Assembly (NCBI GenBank): GCA_022072405.1
Contig: JAJVHX010000013.1
Location: 1 to 64,000, forward strand
Source of the DNA: Phycisphaerae bacterium
GTDB lineage: Bacteria > Planctomycetota > Phycisphaerae > UBA1845 > CAIVHJ01
Direction of reading: 5' to 3'
Length of the DNA: 64,000 nucleotides
Shown here piece by piece: positions 9,580 through 17,025 of this stretch. The translations under genes were made by a program, and so were the position numbers. Under the pieces are notes generated by a model, which was not told the DNA's origin, made no database searches, and worked only from the letters and a program-made list of their open reading frames with translations. Position 1 is the first letter of the stretch, and each line of letters begins with the position of its first letter.

Positions 9580-10167
9580 ATGTACACGACGCGTCATAGT
9601 TTAATGGAGCGTATCCGCAACCGTTACGACCAGGTGGCGTGGCAGGAGTTTTTTGATTTTTACGGGCCCTTGATCTATCGCTATGGTCGGCAGCGCGGGC
9701 TGGGCCATGATGATGCCGAGGAGATCATCGGGCGCTGCTTTGAAAATCTCAACGAAGCCATGGGACATTTCGAGTATGACCCGCAACGGGGCAAATTCAA
9801 GAGCTGGTTGAAAAAACTGGTGAACAACAAGATCAACGATTTTCTGGCTCAGCGGCGGGAAGGGCGTTTTTCGGAATCGCGCCTGGAGCTGCAGATCGAT
9901 CCGCGGCAGGATCTGGAACAACTCTGGGAACAGAGCTGGCGACAGGAGCTGTTGAATTATTGCACCGCGCTGGTTCGACGGGAAATTCCCGAAGCCCAGT
10001 ACCAGGTGTTCCAGCTGAACGTACTCGAAGGGTGCAGCGCCGAACGAGTGGCTGAACTGCTGTCGATCAGTTGCGAACAGGTGTACCGCCAGAAATACAA
10101 AGTGTTGCAGAAGATCCGGGAAAAAATGCAGAATCTGCTCGATGAAGAGAGTCGGCATGACGCGTGA
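9580..10167 (+). CDS. RNA polymerase sigma factor, ECF-like
   Basis: 195 residues. Region 2 is seen at about 10-85: DQVAWQEFFDFYGPLIYRYG, the GHDDAEEIIGRCFENL helix and PQRGKFKSWLKKLVNNKIND. Region 4 is at about 135-185: EAQYQVFQLNVLEGCSAERV followed by AELLSISCEQVYRQKYKVLQ, the promoter-binding HTH. This size and layout fit extracytoplasmic-function sigma factors, and the W-E-F-F-x-x-Y-x-P-L start is typical of the planctomycete ones. There is no obvious anti-sigma gene next to it. The gene is divergent from the pseudopilin at 7994 and overlaps the HD-domain gene by 11 bp. Confidence 0.9.
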   Translation: MYTTRHSLMERIRNRYDQVAWQEFFDFYGPLIYRYGRQRGLGHDDAEEIIGRCFENLNEAMGHFEYDPQRGKFKSWLKKLVNNKINDFLAQRREGRFSESRLELQIDPRQDLEQLWEQSWRQELLNYCTALVRREIPEAQYQVFQLNVLEGCSAERVAELLSISCEQVYRQKYKVLQKIREKMQNLLDEESRHDA

Positions 10168-10711
10168 AACGGCTTGGCAACTGCTGCAGGAATATACGCA
10201 GAGCGAATCTCTGCGTCGTCATGCTCTGGCGGTGGAGGCAGCCTTGCGCCACTATGCCGTGCTATTCGGCGAAGAGGTGGAACGCTGGGGGCTGGTCGGA
10301 TTATTACACGATTTTGATTATGAACGCTATCCCGCACCACCTGAACATACGCGCGCAGGTGCGGATATTTTACGCCGACCGGGTGTGGACGAAGAAATCG
10401 TGGGGGCGATATTATCGCACGGCGACTGGAACCTGGCGGAATATCCGCGTGACAGTCAACTGCGTAAGTGTATCTATGCGGTGGATGAGCTGTGCGGTTT
10501 CATCATGGCCGTGGCGTATGTTCGGCCGACCCGTCTGGCCGGCATGGAAGCCGCCAGTGTGAAAAAGAAAATGAAGGACAAAGCCTTCGCCGCAGCGGTC
10601 AGCCGCGACGATATCCGCAACGGTGCGGAACAGCTCGGACTGCCGCTGGACGATCACATCACGAATTGTATCCAAGCCCTGCAACCGATCAGCAGTATAC
10701 TGGGTTTATAA
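10157..10711 (+). CDS. HD-domain phosphohydrolase-like protein
   Basis: 184 residues from ATG 10157; the in-frame ATG at 10142 is possible. The HD signature is intact: RHALAVEAALRHYA, the HD pair in GLLHDFDYERYP, a later AILSHGDW, and Asp in YAVDELCGFI. HD proteins are metal-dependent phosphohydrolases that usually act on nucleotides or cyclic nucleotides; small stand-alone ones of this type are poorly characterised. It overlaps the end of the sigma factor gene, so the two are translated from one message. The link to the sigma factor may be regulatory, but this is inference. Confidence 0.8.
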   Translation: MTRETAWQLLQEYTQSESLRRHALAVEAALRHYAVLFGEEVERWGLVGLLHDFDYERYPAPPEHTRAGADILRRPGVDEEIVGAILSHGDWNLAEYPRDSQLRKCIYAVDELCGFIMAVAYVRPTRLAGMEAASVKKKMKDKAFAAAVSRDDIRNGAEQLGLPLDDHITNCIQALQPISSILGL

Positions 10712-10715
10712 GTGA

Positions 10716-11939
10716 CTAGCAGGCCACCGCGCGGCGGAGAGGCATGGACATGCATCGTGGCCCGCCCAGCCCGCGGACGAGTTCGGAGCCATTAATACAG
10801 ATCGTTTCCACGCCGTGGCGTTGTAGTTCTTCCTGAGTCTTGAAATTGCGGTCATACATGATGACCCGGCGGGGGGCGATGGCCAGCACGTTGGTGCCGT
10901 CGGTGCGCTGCTCACGCGGGGCGTAATGGGGGTCACCACCAGCGGTATGAATAATGGTGACCGGGCAGCCGAATTCATCACACAGAATTTGCGTCAGGGT
11001 ACGCACCTCTGAAACCCGCTGAGCGATGATCCGTCCCTGGTATTCCAGCGGTTCAAAACGTTGAATTTCGCGAACCTGTTCCATCACCGGCGGATACCAG
11101 CAGACCACTCCCCGATCGATGATGGTGAAGACCGTGTCCAGGTGCATGTAGTCGCGTTCGGCGGGAATGGTGACCTCGTACATGCGCCGGATATGGCCGA
11201 TATCGAAAACGTTATGGGCGATTTTTTCAATGGCCTGCCAACGGGTCCGTTCGCTGACTCCGATGATGACGGCTTCATCGTTGAGCACCAGCACATCGCC
11301 GCCTTCGACTGTATGCGGCCGGTCCTCCTCGGGACTGTCGCTGCCGCCATAAATGATCTGCCGGTTTTCAAACCAGGGATGCCATTCCAGCAACGTGCGA
11401 GTGAGTATGGTTTCGCGTACCCGTTCCCCATAATGCATTTTGCAGCTGATGGCGGCGTTTTTCACCACCACGGCGGGGTCACGACTGAAATAGGCATTGG
11501 GGATCGGTGGCAGGACGAAATCGCCGAGGGGAGCCGCGGCCAGATTTTGGCCGGTCAGGTGATGATACTCCCGGCTGGTCATGCCGGCGAAAAGGATGTC
11601 GAGCAGTTCTCTGCTGTTGAATCGGCCGCTGAGCAGCAATTCCGACAGAGCAGGAGTCTGTTCCGTAGTGCAGATTTCCTGAATCAGGGCGTCGCGGGCG
11701 GCGGTATCCTGGTTCAGCAGCTCGCGCAGCAGTTCTTCAAGGTAGAGTACCTGCACGCCGTGATCGCGCATCCGCTGAGTAAACTCGTCATGTTCATCCT
11801 GCATCCGCCGGAGATAGGGGATATCCTCGAAGAGGAACCGGCGCATGTTATGGAAATTGAGGCGGTCGATCTCCGGTCCGGGCCGATGTACCAGAACTGC
11901 TTCCAGAGGGTGATATTCATTGCCGACGCAGAGTTCCAT
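10716..11939 (-). CDS. arcA: Arginine deiminase
   Basis: 407 residues from ATG 11939; the longer frame to 12071 adds Pro/Thr/Arg-rich sequence unlike the family. The enzyme converts arginine to citrulline and ammonia. The guanidino-modifying fold is recognised by FSRDPAVVV, HTVEGGDVLVLN, MHLDTVFTI, TAGGDPHYAPREQRTDGTN and the C-terminal GGPRCMSMPLRR with the nucleophile Cys396. Length matches bacterial ArcA (about 405-410). In many bacteria arcA is clustered with carbamate kinase and ornithine transcarbamylase for ATP production; none is seen here, so it may serve acid resistance or nitrogen supply. It is convergent with the HD-domain gene. High confidence in the family. Confidence 0.95.
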   Translation of the reverse strand: MELCVGNEYHPLEAVLVHRPGPEIDRLNFHNMRRFLFEDIPYLRRMQDEHDEFTQRMRDHGVQVLYLEELLRELLNQDTAARDALIQEICTTEQTPALSELLLSGRFNSRELLDILFAGMTSREYHHLTGQNLAAAPLGDFVLPPIPNAYFSRDPAVVVKNAAISCKMHYGERVRETILTRTLLEWHPWFENRQIIYGGSDSPEEDRPHTVEGGDVLVLNDEAVIIGVSERTRWQAIEKIAHNVFDIGHIRRMYEVTIPAERDYMHLDTVFTIIDRGVVCWYPPVMEQVREIQRFEPLEYQGRIIAQRVSEVRTLTQILCDEFGCPVTIIHTAGGDPHYAPREQRTDGTNVLAIAPRRVIMYDRNFKTQEELQRHGVETICINGSELVRGLGGPRCMSMPLRRAVAC

Positions 11940-12327
11940 GACCAAGATAGTAGTCCGAGACCGGATCGAAGTAAAACGCGGCCGAGTCGTAGCCGTGGGA
12001 GGTGTCGGTGTCATGTGGGGTCCGATAATGGCTGCGAACCGTCGTGCAGATGGCAAGTCAGCAGGAGTCAAACGTGAATCAGTCGTGTATGCAGATTAAT
12101 GGAGAGACTGGCGGTGTTGGCGGGTTGTCACCACTCGCAGAGTCGCACCCTGCGTCGGCGGATGGCTGCCGGTAACGTTTAATAAAAATGTTATTTTCAA
12201 ACCTGCGGAACTGAACTCGCCTCTGGAGATTTCCGATTTCAAAGGGGTAACCACAATCGCACCGCCAGACGCGGAGCAGAGGCCAACCATTCCCAGACAA
12301 CAGCCGCCGAAGCGGCGAGGATCAGTC
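11940..12327. other. Divergent intergenic region
   Basis: About 390 bp between arcA (minus) and the methyltransferase gene (plus). It must carry both promoters. Open frames here lack recognisable content. No clear promoter or hairpin was found. Confidence 0.4.
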
Positions 12328-13104
12328 ATGTCGGTCAGCACCCCGAAGCAACAGACATCCGTCCGCACGCCGATCAGTAAATTTCAGCGTTGTTACGCCG
12401 CGGCCGCGGTGGATCGACTGATCGAGATGGTGCGACCACAATGGGGTGAGGCGTTTAAGGTGGCGGATGTTGAAGCCGGCAGTGGACGGTTGGCGACGAT
12501 GTTGTCCCAGCGCGGAGCGAACTGTCATGCGGTCGAGTCGGATCCACAGCAACGCCGCACGGGACATCAGGCGACATTGGAGTGGCCGGTAAACTGGCTG
12601 GCGGGTACCGCCACGCAGTTGCCCCTGGAGAGCAGCAGTGTGGATCTGGTCACCTATGGAGCAAACTTTGAGCGCCTGAACCGCCCGCGGGCATTGCAGG
12701 AGGCGGTCCGTGTGCTGCGGCCGTGCGGTTATATTGCGATTCTGAATAACGATCGCGATCTGCTGCTCGACCCGATTCAAAGCCAGAGCGAGAAAATGAT
12801 TCGCTATTACCTGCCCGAATATCAGCAGCCGAAGCGCTGTTCCGATCCCCGGCCTCTGCTGGAGGCTTGCGGTTTGTTCCATGAGGTCGTGAATTTCGAG
12901 ATCGATCATTTCATCGAGCTGGAAGCGGATGTTTATCTGCAATCACTCTATGATCAGATCATGCCCACCTGGGCGAAAGACGACCGCTCCACAGAACCGC
13001 CGGAAGTCCTGCCGCTCATGTCAGCGTTGGCCTGGCAATTTGCCTCCTTGCGTCACCTGCGACTGCGGTTCATCACCCGTGTCTGGGTGGCCCGCCGCAA
13101 TTAG
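12328..13104 (+). CDS. SAM-dependent methyltransferase-like protein (type 11)
   Basis: 258 residues of class I methyltransferase layout: motif I VADVEAGSGRLATML, an acidic residue at the end of the second strand in CHAVESDP, motif around LPLESSSVDLVTYG, and the post-motif helix ALQEAVRVLRPCGYIAILNN typical of the UbiE/type 11 group. Motif I is VEAGSG instead of the usual GCGTG, so binding may be weaker or altered. The C-terminal half shows no recognised substrate domain. Small-molecule methylation is likely; the substrate is unknown. It stands alone and ends at a bidirectional terminator. Confidence 0.82.
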   Translation: MSVSTPKQQTSVRTPISKFQRCYAAAAVDRLIEMVRPQWGEAFKVADVEAGSGRLATMLSQRGANCHAVESDPQQRRTGHQATLEWPVNWLAGTATQLPLESSSVDLVTYGANFERLNRPRALQEAVRVLRPCGYIAILNNDRDLLLDPIQSQSEKMIRYYLPEYQQPKRCSDPRPLLEACGLFHEVVNFEIDHFIELEADVYLQSLYDQIMPTWAKDDRSTEPPEVLPLMSALAWQFASLRHLRLRFITRVWVARRN

Positions 13105-13137
13105 CACCGGTTCGACTTGTTTCTGCATAAAAATGAA

Positions 13138-13162
13138 GAAGCACCCGATCGGCGGGTGCTTC
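13138..13162. terminator. Bidirectional terminator hairpin
   Basis: GAAGCACCC and GGGTGCTTC form a 9-bp stem around a 7-base loop between two convergent genes. The plus side is followed by GTTTCGT and the minus side by TTCATTTTT, so it can serve both strands. Confidence 0.75.
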
Positions 13163-13196
13163 GTTTCGTGCGACTAATAACCGGTGATAACCCGCG

Positions 13197-13718
13197 TCAG
13201 GTGGTGGTGCAGGCGTGCCAATGGCGAATCAGCACGACGACGAACCACATCCCTGCCACCACGTATCCGACCCCGGCATACCAGCCATGTTCCATGCTGT
13301 AGGAGGAGAGGCTTTCCACCGCCAACCCGCTGGCCACCCCGTAGAAGATAAAAAAAACGATCAGGAAGCTGCCGAAGAAATAGCGCTCCACGTCACGGAA
13401 ACGCGGGCTGCTGGCCAGCCAGTTTTCCCAGCCGGTGATATCCTTCAGATTAGGCTCGATATGTTCCTTGATATAGCGGCCGGCCCGGATCACCGTATGT
13501 TGCTCAACGATAAACGAGACCATCAGCACCAGAATGAGGAAGGGCATGGAGGCGCTGGCGAACATATTGCGATACTGGAATGCGATAAAACCCATCGCCG
13601 ATACCAGCGCGGTGCAGATGATCAGCAGCCAGAACATGCGCGATTTCGAGGCCCGGATTTCCTCCCGCAGGGTCATGTATTGATGTTTCACAAATTCCTC
13701 CGTTGTCATGGTGGACAT
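13197..13718 (-). CDS. Four-helix inner membrane protein of unknown function
   Basis: 173 residues from ATG 13718, which has AAGGAG 7-8 bases upstream; earlier in-frame starts lack this. A charged N-terminal helix (TTEEFVKHQYMTLREEIRAS) precedes four hydrophobic segments at about residues 28-48, 57-79, 119-141 and 151-172, with a conserved-looking amphipathic stretch between the second and third. I do not recognise the family. The Arg/Lys distribution suggests the first loop is cytoplasmic. The gene is isolated and convergent with the methyltransferase. Confidence 0.7.
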   Translation of the reverse strand: MSTMTTEEFVKHQYMTLREEIRASKSRMFWLLIICTALVSAMGFIAFQYRNMFASASMPFLILVLMVSFIVEQHTVIRAGRYIKEHIEPNLKDITGWENWLASSPRFRDVERYFFGSFLIVFFIFYGVASGLAVESLSSYSMEHGWYAGVGYVVAGMWFVVVLIRHWHACTTT

Positions 13719-13843
13719 GCCTGTCTCCTTCAAGCCCGCGAACATCCGCTCACCTCCGTTGATCAGAAGTTGAGCTTGTAGAGTGCGGGTCGTCATGCTT
13801 CGATAATCGGGTTCATCAGCGCGCCAATGTTCAACTCCTGAGA

Positions 13844-14992
13844 TTACTTGGGCATCTGAATGTTATATTCGCTGGGGAAGGGCGGATAGGGCGAAACGCG
13901 GAATTCCGGATCGTAACGGCAGGTCCAGCCGCTGGTTGATTTCCGCGAAGGTTCGACCACTTCCGCATGGAAGTCAGTTAACAAAACCGAAAGCTGGCCG
14001 CTGGGATGGCGTTCTTCAGGCAGCCGGGTTTTCCAGAACCACATCGAAGCACCGAGCGACCACGGCTGCAATTGCATTCCGGCGACATCCGCCAGAGGTG
14101 AATCACCGCCGCCCAGGGTGGAGCCGACTTTGGCGCTGGTAAAGAGATTGGACGGAAAGAAGATACCAGTCGCGCCGCCGCTCATCGCCAAACCTCGTTG
14201 CCGATCAGAATCGTAACCACCGTCGGTAATCAGGGCGACCGAGGCGGGATCCCAGACCAGCCCCAGATCACCGCGAATCCGGCTGCCCGCCTCCGCGACC
14301 GCTTCACCGTATCGCGGCACGGCTTCTCCCGCCGGGCCGATATCTTCACGGTAACAGCCGGGGAAATTCCCCCCGACATTGGTCTCGGTACCGACGACAT
14401 CCTCATTGATGGCGTAGCTGAGCAGGCCCCAGTATTTGCGGGTGTTGGGATGAGTGCCAGGATTAGTGCTGTTGGGCGGGCTGGGCGGGTTGCCGCGCAG
14501 TGAGGCATTTTCCGGATAGAAGGGCGAGGCGACACCCTGGGCGTAATTATGGGCCGGACAGATGGCTGCACGGAACTGACCATCCATGAAGGTTTTCTTG
14601 GATAAAGCAAGATCAAGTGAAGTTTCGCGAATACCCCAGTTCCAGTTGTATTTGTAGTTGATGCCCTGGGCCCGGGCTAACGCCACCGGCCAGGCGAACA
14701 ACTCACCGTTTTCATCCAGATCCGTCGTCACACCATCCGCAGCCAGTCCGACGCCATAATTGTTGGCGGAGAGCTGGAAATGGTCGTTGTGGCTGCTGGC
14801 GAAAATGACTCCCAGTTGGCCCAGTTCGCGCATATTGGCCAGACAGCGTACCTGTTTGGCTTGATCGCGGGCCCGTCCCAGTGAAGGCAGCAGAATGGAT
14901 AGCAGCAGGGTGATGATGGTGACGACCACCAGTAATTCAATCAGCGTAAAACCACTCCGCCCCTGGGCGGTACAACCGTGTCGCCTGTTCAT
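13844..14992 (-). CDS. Pseudopilin-like protein (prepilin N-terminus)
   Basis: 382 residues from ATG 14992, preceded by GAGGAT at good spacing. The leader [13 protein letters not shown] is followed by [20 protein letters not shown], a normal prepilin cleavage site (Gly-1, Phe1, Glu5) and transmembrane helix, then [19 protein letters not shown] as in planctomycete pseudopilins. The globular part has no recognisable enzyme motif; a C-terminal [10 protein letters not shown] segment may correspond to the H-X9-DG tail. It lies about 200 bp downstream of the GH13 gene on the same strand. In planctomycetes such genes often accompany glycoside hydrolases, so a role in presenting or capturing polysaccharide is a fair but unproven guess. 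Confidence 0.85.
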   Translation of the reverse strand: MNRRHGCTAQGRSGFTLIELLVVVTIITLLLSILLPSLGRARDQAKQVRCLANMRELGQLGVIFASSHNDHFQLSANNYGVGLAADGVTTDLDENGELFAWPVALARAQGINYKYNWNWGIRETSLDLALSKKTFMDGQFRAAICPAHNYAQGVASPFYPENASLRGNPPSPPNSTNPGTHPNTRKYWGLLSYAINEDVVGTETNVGGNFPGCYREDIGPAGEAVPRYGEAVAEAGSRIRGDLGLVWDPASVALITDGGYDSDRQRGLAMSGGATGIFFPSNLFTSAKVGSTLGGGDSPLADVAGMQLQPWSLGASMWFWKTRLPEERHPSGQLSVLLTDFHAEVVEPSRKSTSGWTCRYDPEFRVSPYPPFPSEYNIQMPK

Positions 14993-15190
14993 AATATCCT
15001 CGCTGAGTAAAGGGAATGACCGGACGTTGCGCCCGGCACGTCGTGGAGTCAGATGCGGACCGTGTTCATCTTCACACCACGTAGAGTTCATGGATGTATC
15101 ATTCAGCTGCCAAGACAGGGTTCAATACCTGTTATTGTAACCAATATTCAATCATCCTCCAATGTCCCTTAGCCGGCCGTTGGAGACACT

Positions 15191-17011
15191 TCATTTCATC
15201 AGTAGCAAGATGCGCGCCTGACGAGCAGCCAGTTGCAGCGGATTATCCAGATACAGTAGTGAGAAAGGCAATTTTGCCTTTCCCGAATCAGTTACAGATG
15301 CCGAAAGTGTGACTGTAGCTGGAATTTCCGAAACGTCATTGGACAGATCGAGCAAATCCACCGCCCCATGACCCCCATTGGGGGTTTCTAATTTAATATC
15401 GCAGGGATGAGCGCCTAAATTCAATATGATCCAGATGCGCTGATTTTCGTCTGCCCGCTCAAAAATCAACACTCGGCGCTGCTCATCGCACAATCGCAGA
15501 GTCGCCGGGCTGTGAATCAGGACCGGGTATTGGCGTCGAATCCAGGCTAGTCGTTGCAGGAATGGCCGAAGCGAAGGTTCGATCCGTTCCTGCGGATCGA
15601 GGTTGGCTGGTTGATCTTCCCAGAGCATCGGCTTGCGACAATGAGGATCATGACCGCCATACATGCCCACTTCCGTACCGTAATAAATCAGGGGTGCTCC
15701 TACCCAGCAGAATTGAAAAGCAAGGGCCAGCTTGACGCGCTCATACTCTTCCGGGGCGGGGCGGCGGGTAAGATAAATTTTGCCATTCGGCAGATAATCC
15801 GGATTGTTGTCCTGATTGTAGCCTCGTGCGGGGTTGACCATCATCGAGGCGAGTCGGTCGGTGTCGTGGCTGTCGAGCAGGTTCCACATGGCTTCATTGG
15901 TCGCCGGGCCGAAACGCTGCAACAGGGCGATATTTTCCGACCAGAAGCGCCACAGCGGTTCATTGCTTTCGGCCGGGGCGAAATACTGCAAGACGCGATA
16001 GGCCAATGCATAATTCGTCGAAGCATCCCATTGATCGCCGGCATCGATCCACAGGCTTGGATCGGTCCAGAGTTCGCCGACGATCACCGCCTGCGAATTC
16101 AATTTTTTTATGTGCGTTCGCAACTCCCGCCAGAATCCATGAGGCACAAACTGCGGCGCGTCGAGTCGCCAGCCGTCTACCCCGTCCGATGGATCGCCAT
16201 CGCCGTTGGGATCCATCCACCGTTGCACCACCGCGAATATGAAATCACGATAGGCAGGATCGACACCATCGACGGTTTTACGAACAAAAATAAGGTTGCC
16301 GTTTTCGCCGAACCAGCTCTGCCAGCGGAGCGGCGGACCCCAGTCGAGAATAGAAAACCAGCGGGCAAAGCGCGAATCACGGCCATATTGCCGCACATCA
16401 ACCCACGGTTCGAATTCCGGGCCGACGTGATTGAAAACGCCATCGATCACCACATGGATACCCAGGGCATGGGCTTCGTTCAGTAATTGCAGAAAAAGTT
16501 TATCGCTGTCGCTCCATTGCCAGGTGGCGGGATTATCGATGATCTCGCCCGACAACCGGCTGCGGCTGTCCATGACGCCCAGGGTATCGTCGATGTGGCG
16601 ATAGTCGCAGGTGTCATACTTGTGTTCCGTGAGAGCCTGGAAAACAGGGTTGAGATAAATTGCGGTAATGCCCAGTTCCTGGAGATAAGGCAGACGCTGA
16701 CGGATGCCTTCCAGGTCGCCTCCGTAGCAGCGTTTAGCTTGAAATGGTGACAGGGGCGGTTTTTCACCGGGTAGCGGTTCATCCCAGGCGTGATTCCAGG
16801 GGACGACATTGGGCGGATCGTTGGTGGGATCGCCATTGCGAAAGCGCGTCGGAAAAATCTGATACCAGACCGCCTCGCGCGACCACTGCGGGGGTGAGCC
16901 TTCCTGGGCACTGGCCGTCGGTGAAATCAGAAGTAGAAAGGTCCAGGAGCGAAGAATCAGCAATAACGAATACTCACTTAATCTGCTATTCATTCGTATT
17001 TCGTACTTCAT
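15191..17011 (-). CDS. Secreted GH13 alpha-amylase-family enzyme (cyclomaltodextrinase/neopullulanase-like)
   Basis: 606 residues; ATG 17011 has AGAGG 8 bases upstream. The N-terminus has a hydrophobic signal (LLLILRSWTFLLLISPTASA). The (beta/alpha)8 barrel carries all four GH13 regions: DGVFNHVG (Asp190, His195), DGWRLDAP with nucleophile Asp284, VGELW with acid/base Glu313, and LLDSHDTDR with His382-Asp383. The early YGGDLEGI and LGITAIYLNPVF segments are like cyclomaltodextrinases and neopullulanases. It should cut alpha-1,4-glucans or maltodextrins outside the cytoplasm. It follows the GH31 gene on the same strand by 14 bp, so they form an operon. A small C-terminal beta domain is present. 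Confidence 0.92.
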   Translation of the reverse strand: MKYEIRMNSRLSEYSLLLILRSWTFLLLISPTASAQEGSPPQWSREAVWYQIFPTRFRNGDPTNDPPNVVPWNHAWDEPLPGEKPPLSPFQAKRCYGGDLEGIRQRLPYLQELGITAIYLNPVFQALTEHKYDTCDYRHIDDTLGVMDSRSRLSGEIIDNPATWQWSDSDKLFLQLLNEAHALGIHVVIDGVFNHVGPEFEPWVDVRQYGRDSRFARWFSILDWGPPLRWQSWFGENGNLIFVRKTVDGVDPAYRDFIFAVVQRWMDPNGDGDPSDGVDGWRLDAPQFVPHGFWRELRTHIKKLNSQAVIVGELWTDPSLWIDAGDQWDASTNYALAYRVLQYFAPAESNEPLWRFWSENIALLQRFGPATNEAMWNLLDSHDTDRLASMMVNPARGYNQDNNPDYLPNGKIYLTRRPAPEEYERVKLALAFQFCWVGAPLIYYGTEVGMYGGHDPHCRKPMLWEDQPANLDPQERIEPSLRPFLQRLAWIRRQYPVLIHSPATLRLCDEQRRVLIFERADENQRIWIILNLGAHPCDIKLETPNGGHGAVDLLDLSNDVSEIPATVTLSASVTDSGKAKLPFSLLYLDNPLQLAARQARILLLMK

Positions 17012-17025
17012 CCTTCACGCCTCTT

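Noticed and set aside
11061-12077. 338-codon plus-strand frame opposite arginine deiminase
   Set aside because: Completely antisense to a well-supported enzyme; long open antisense frames are expected in GC-rich coding DNA.
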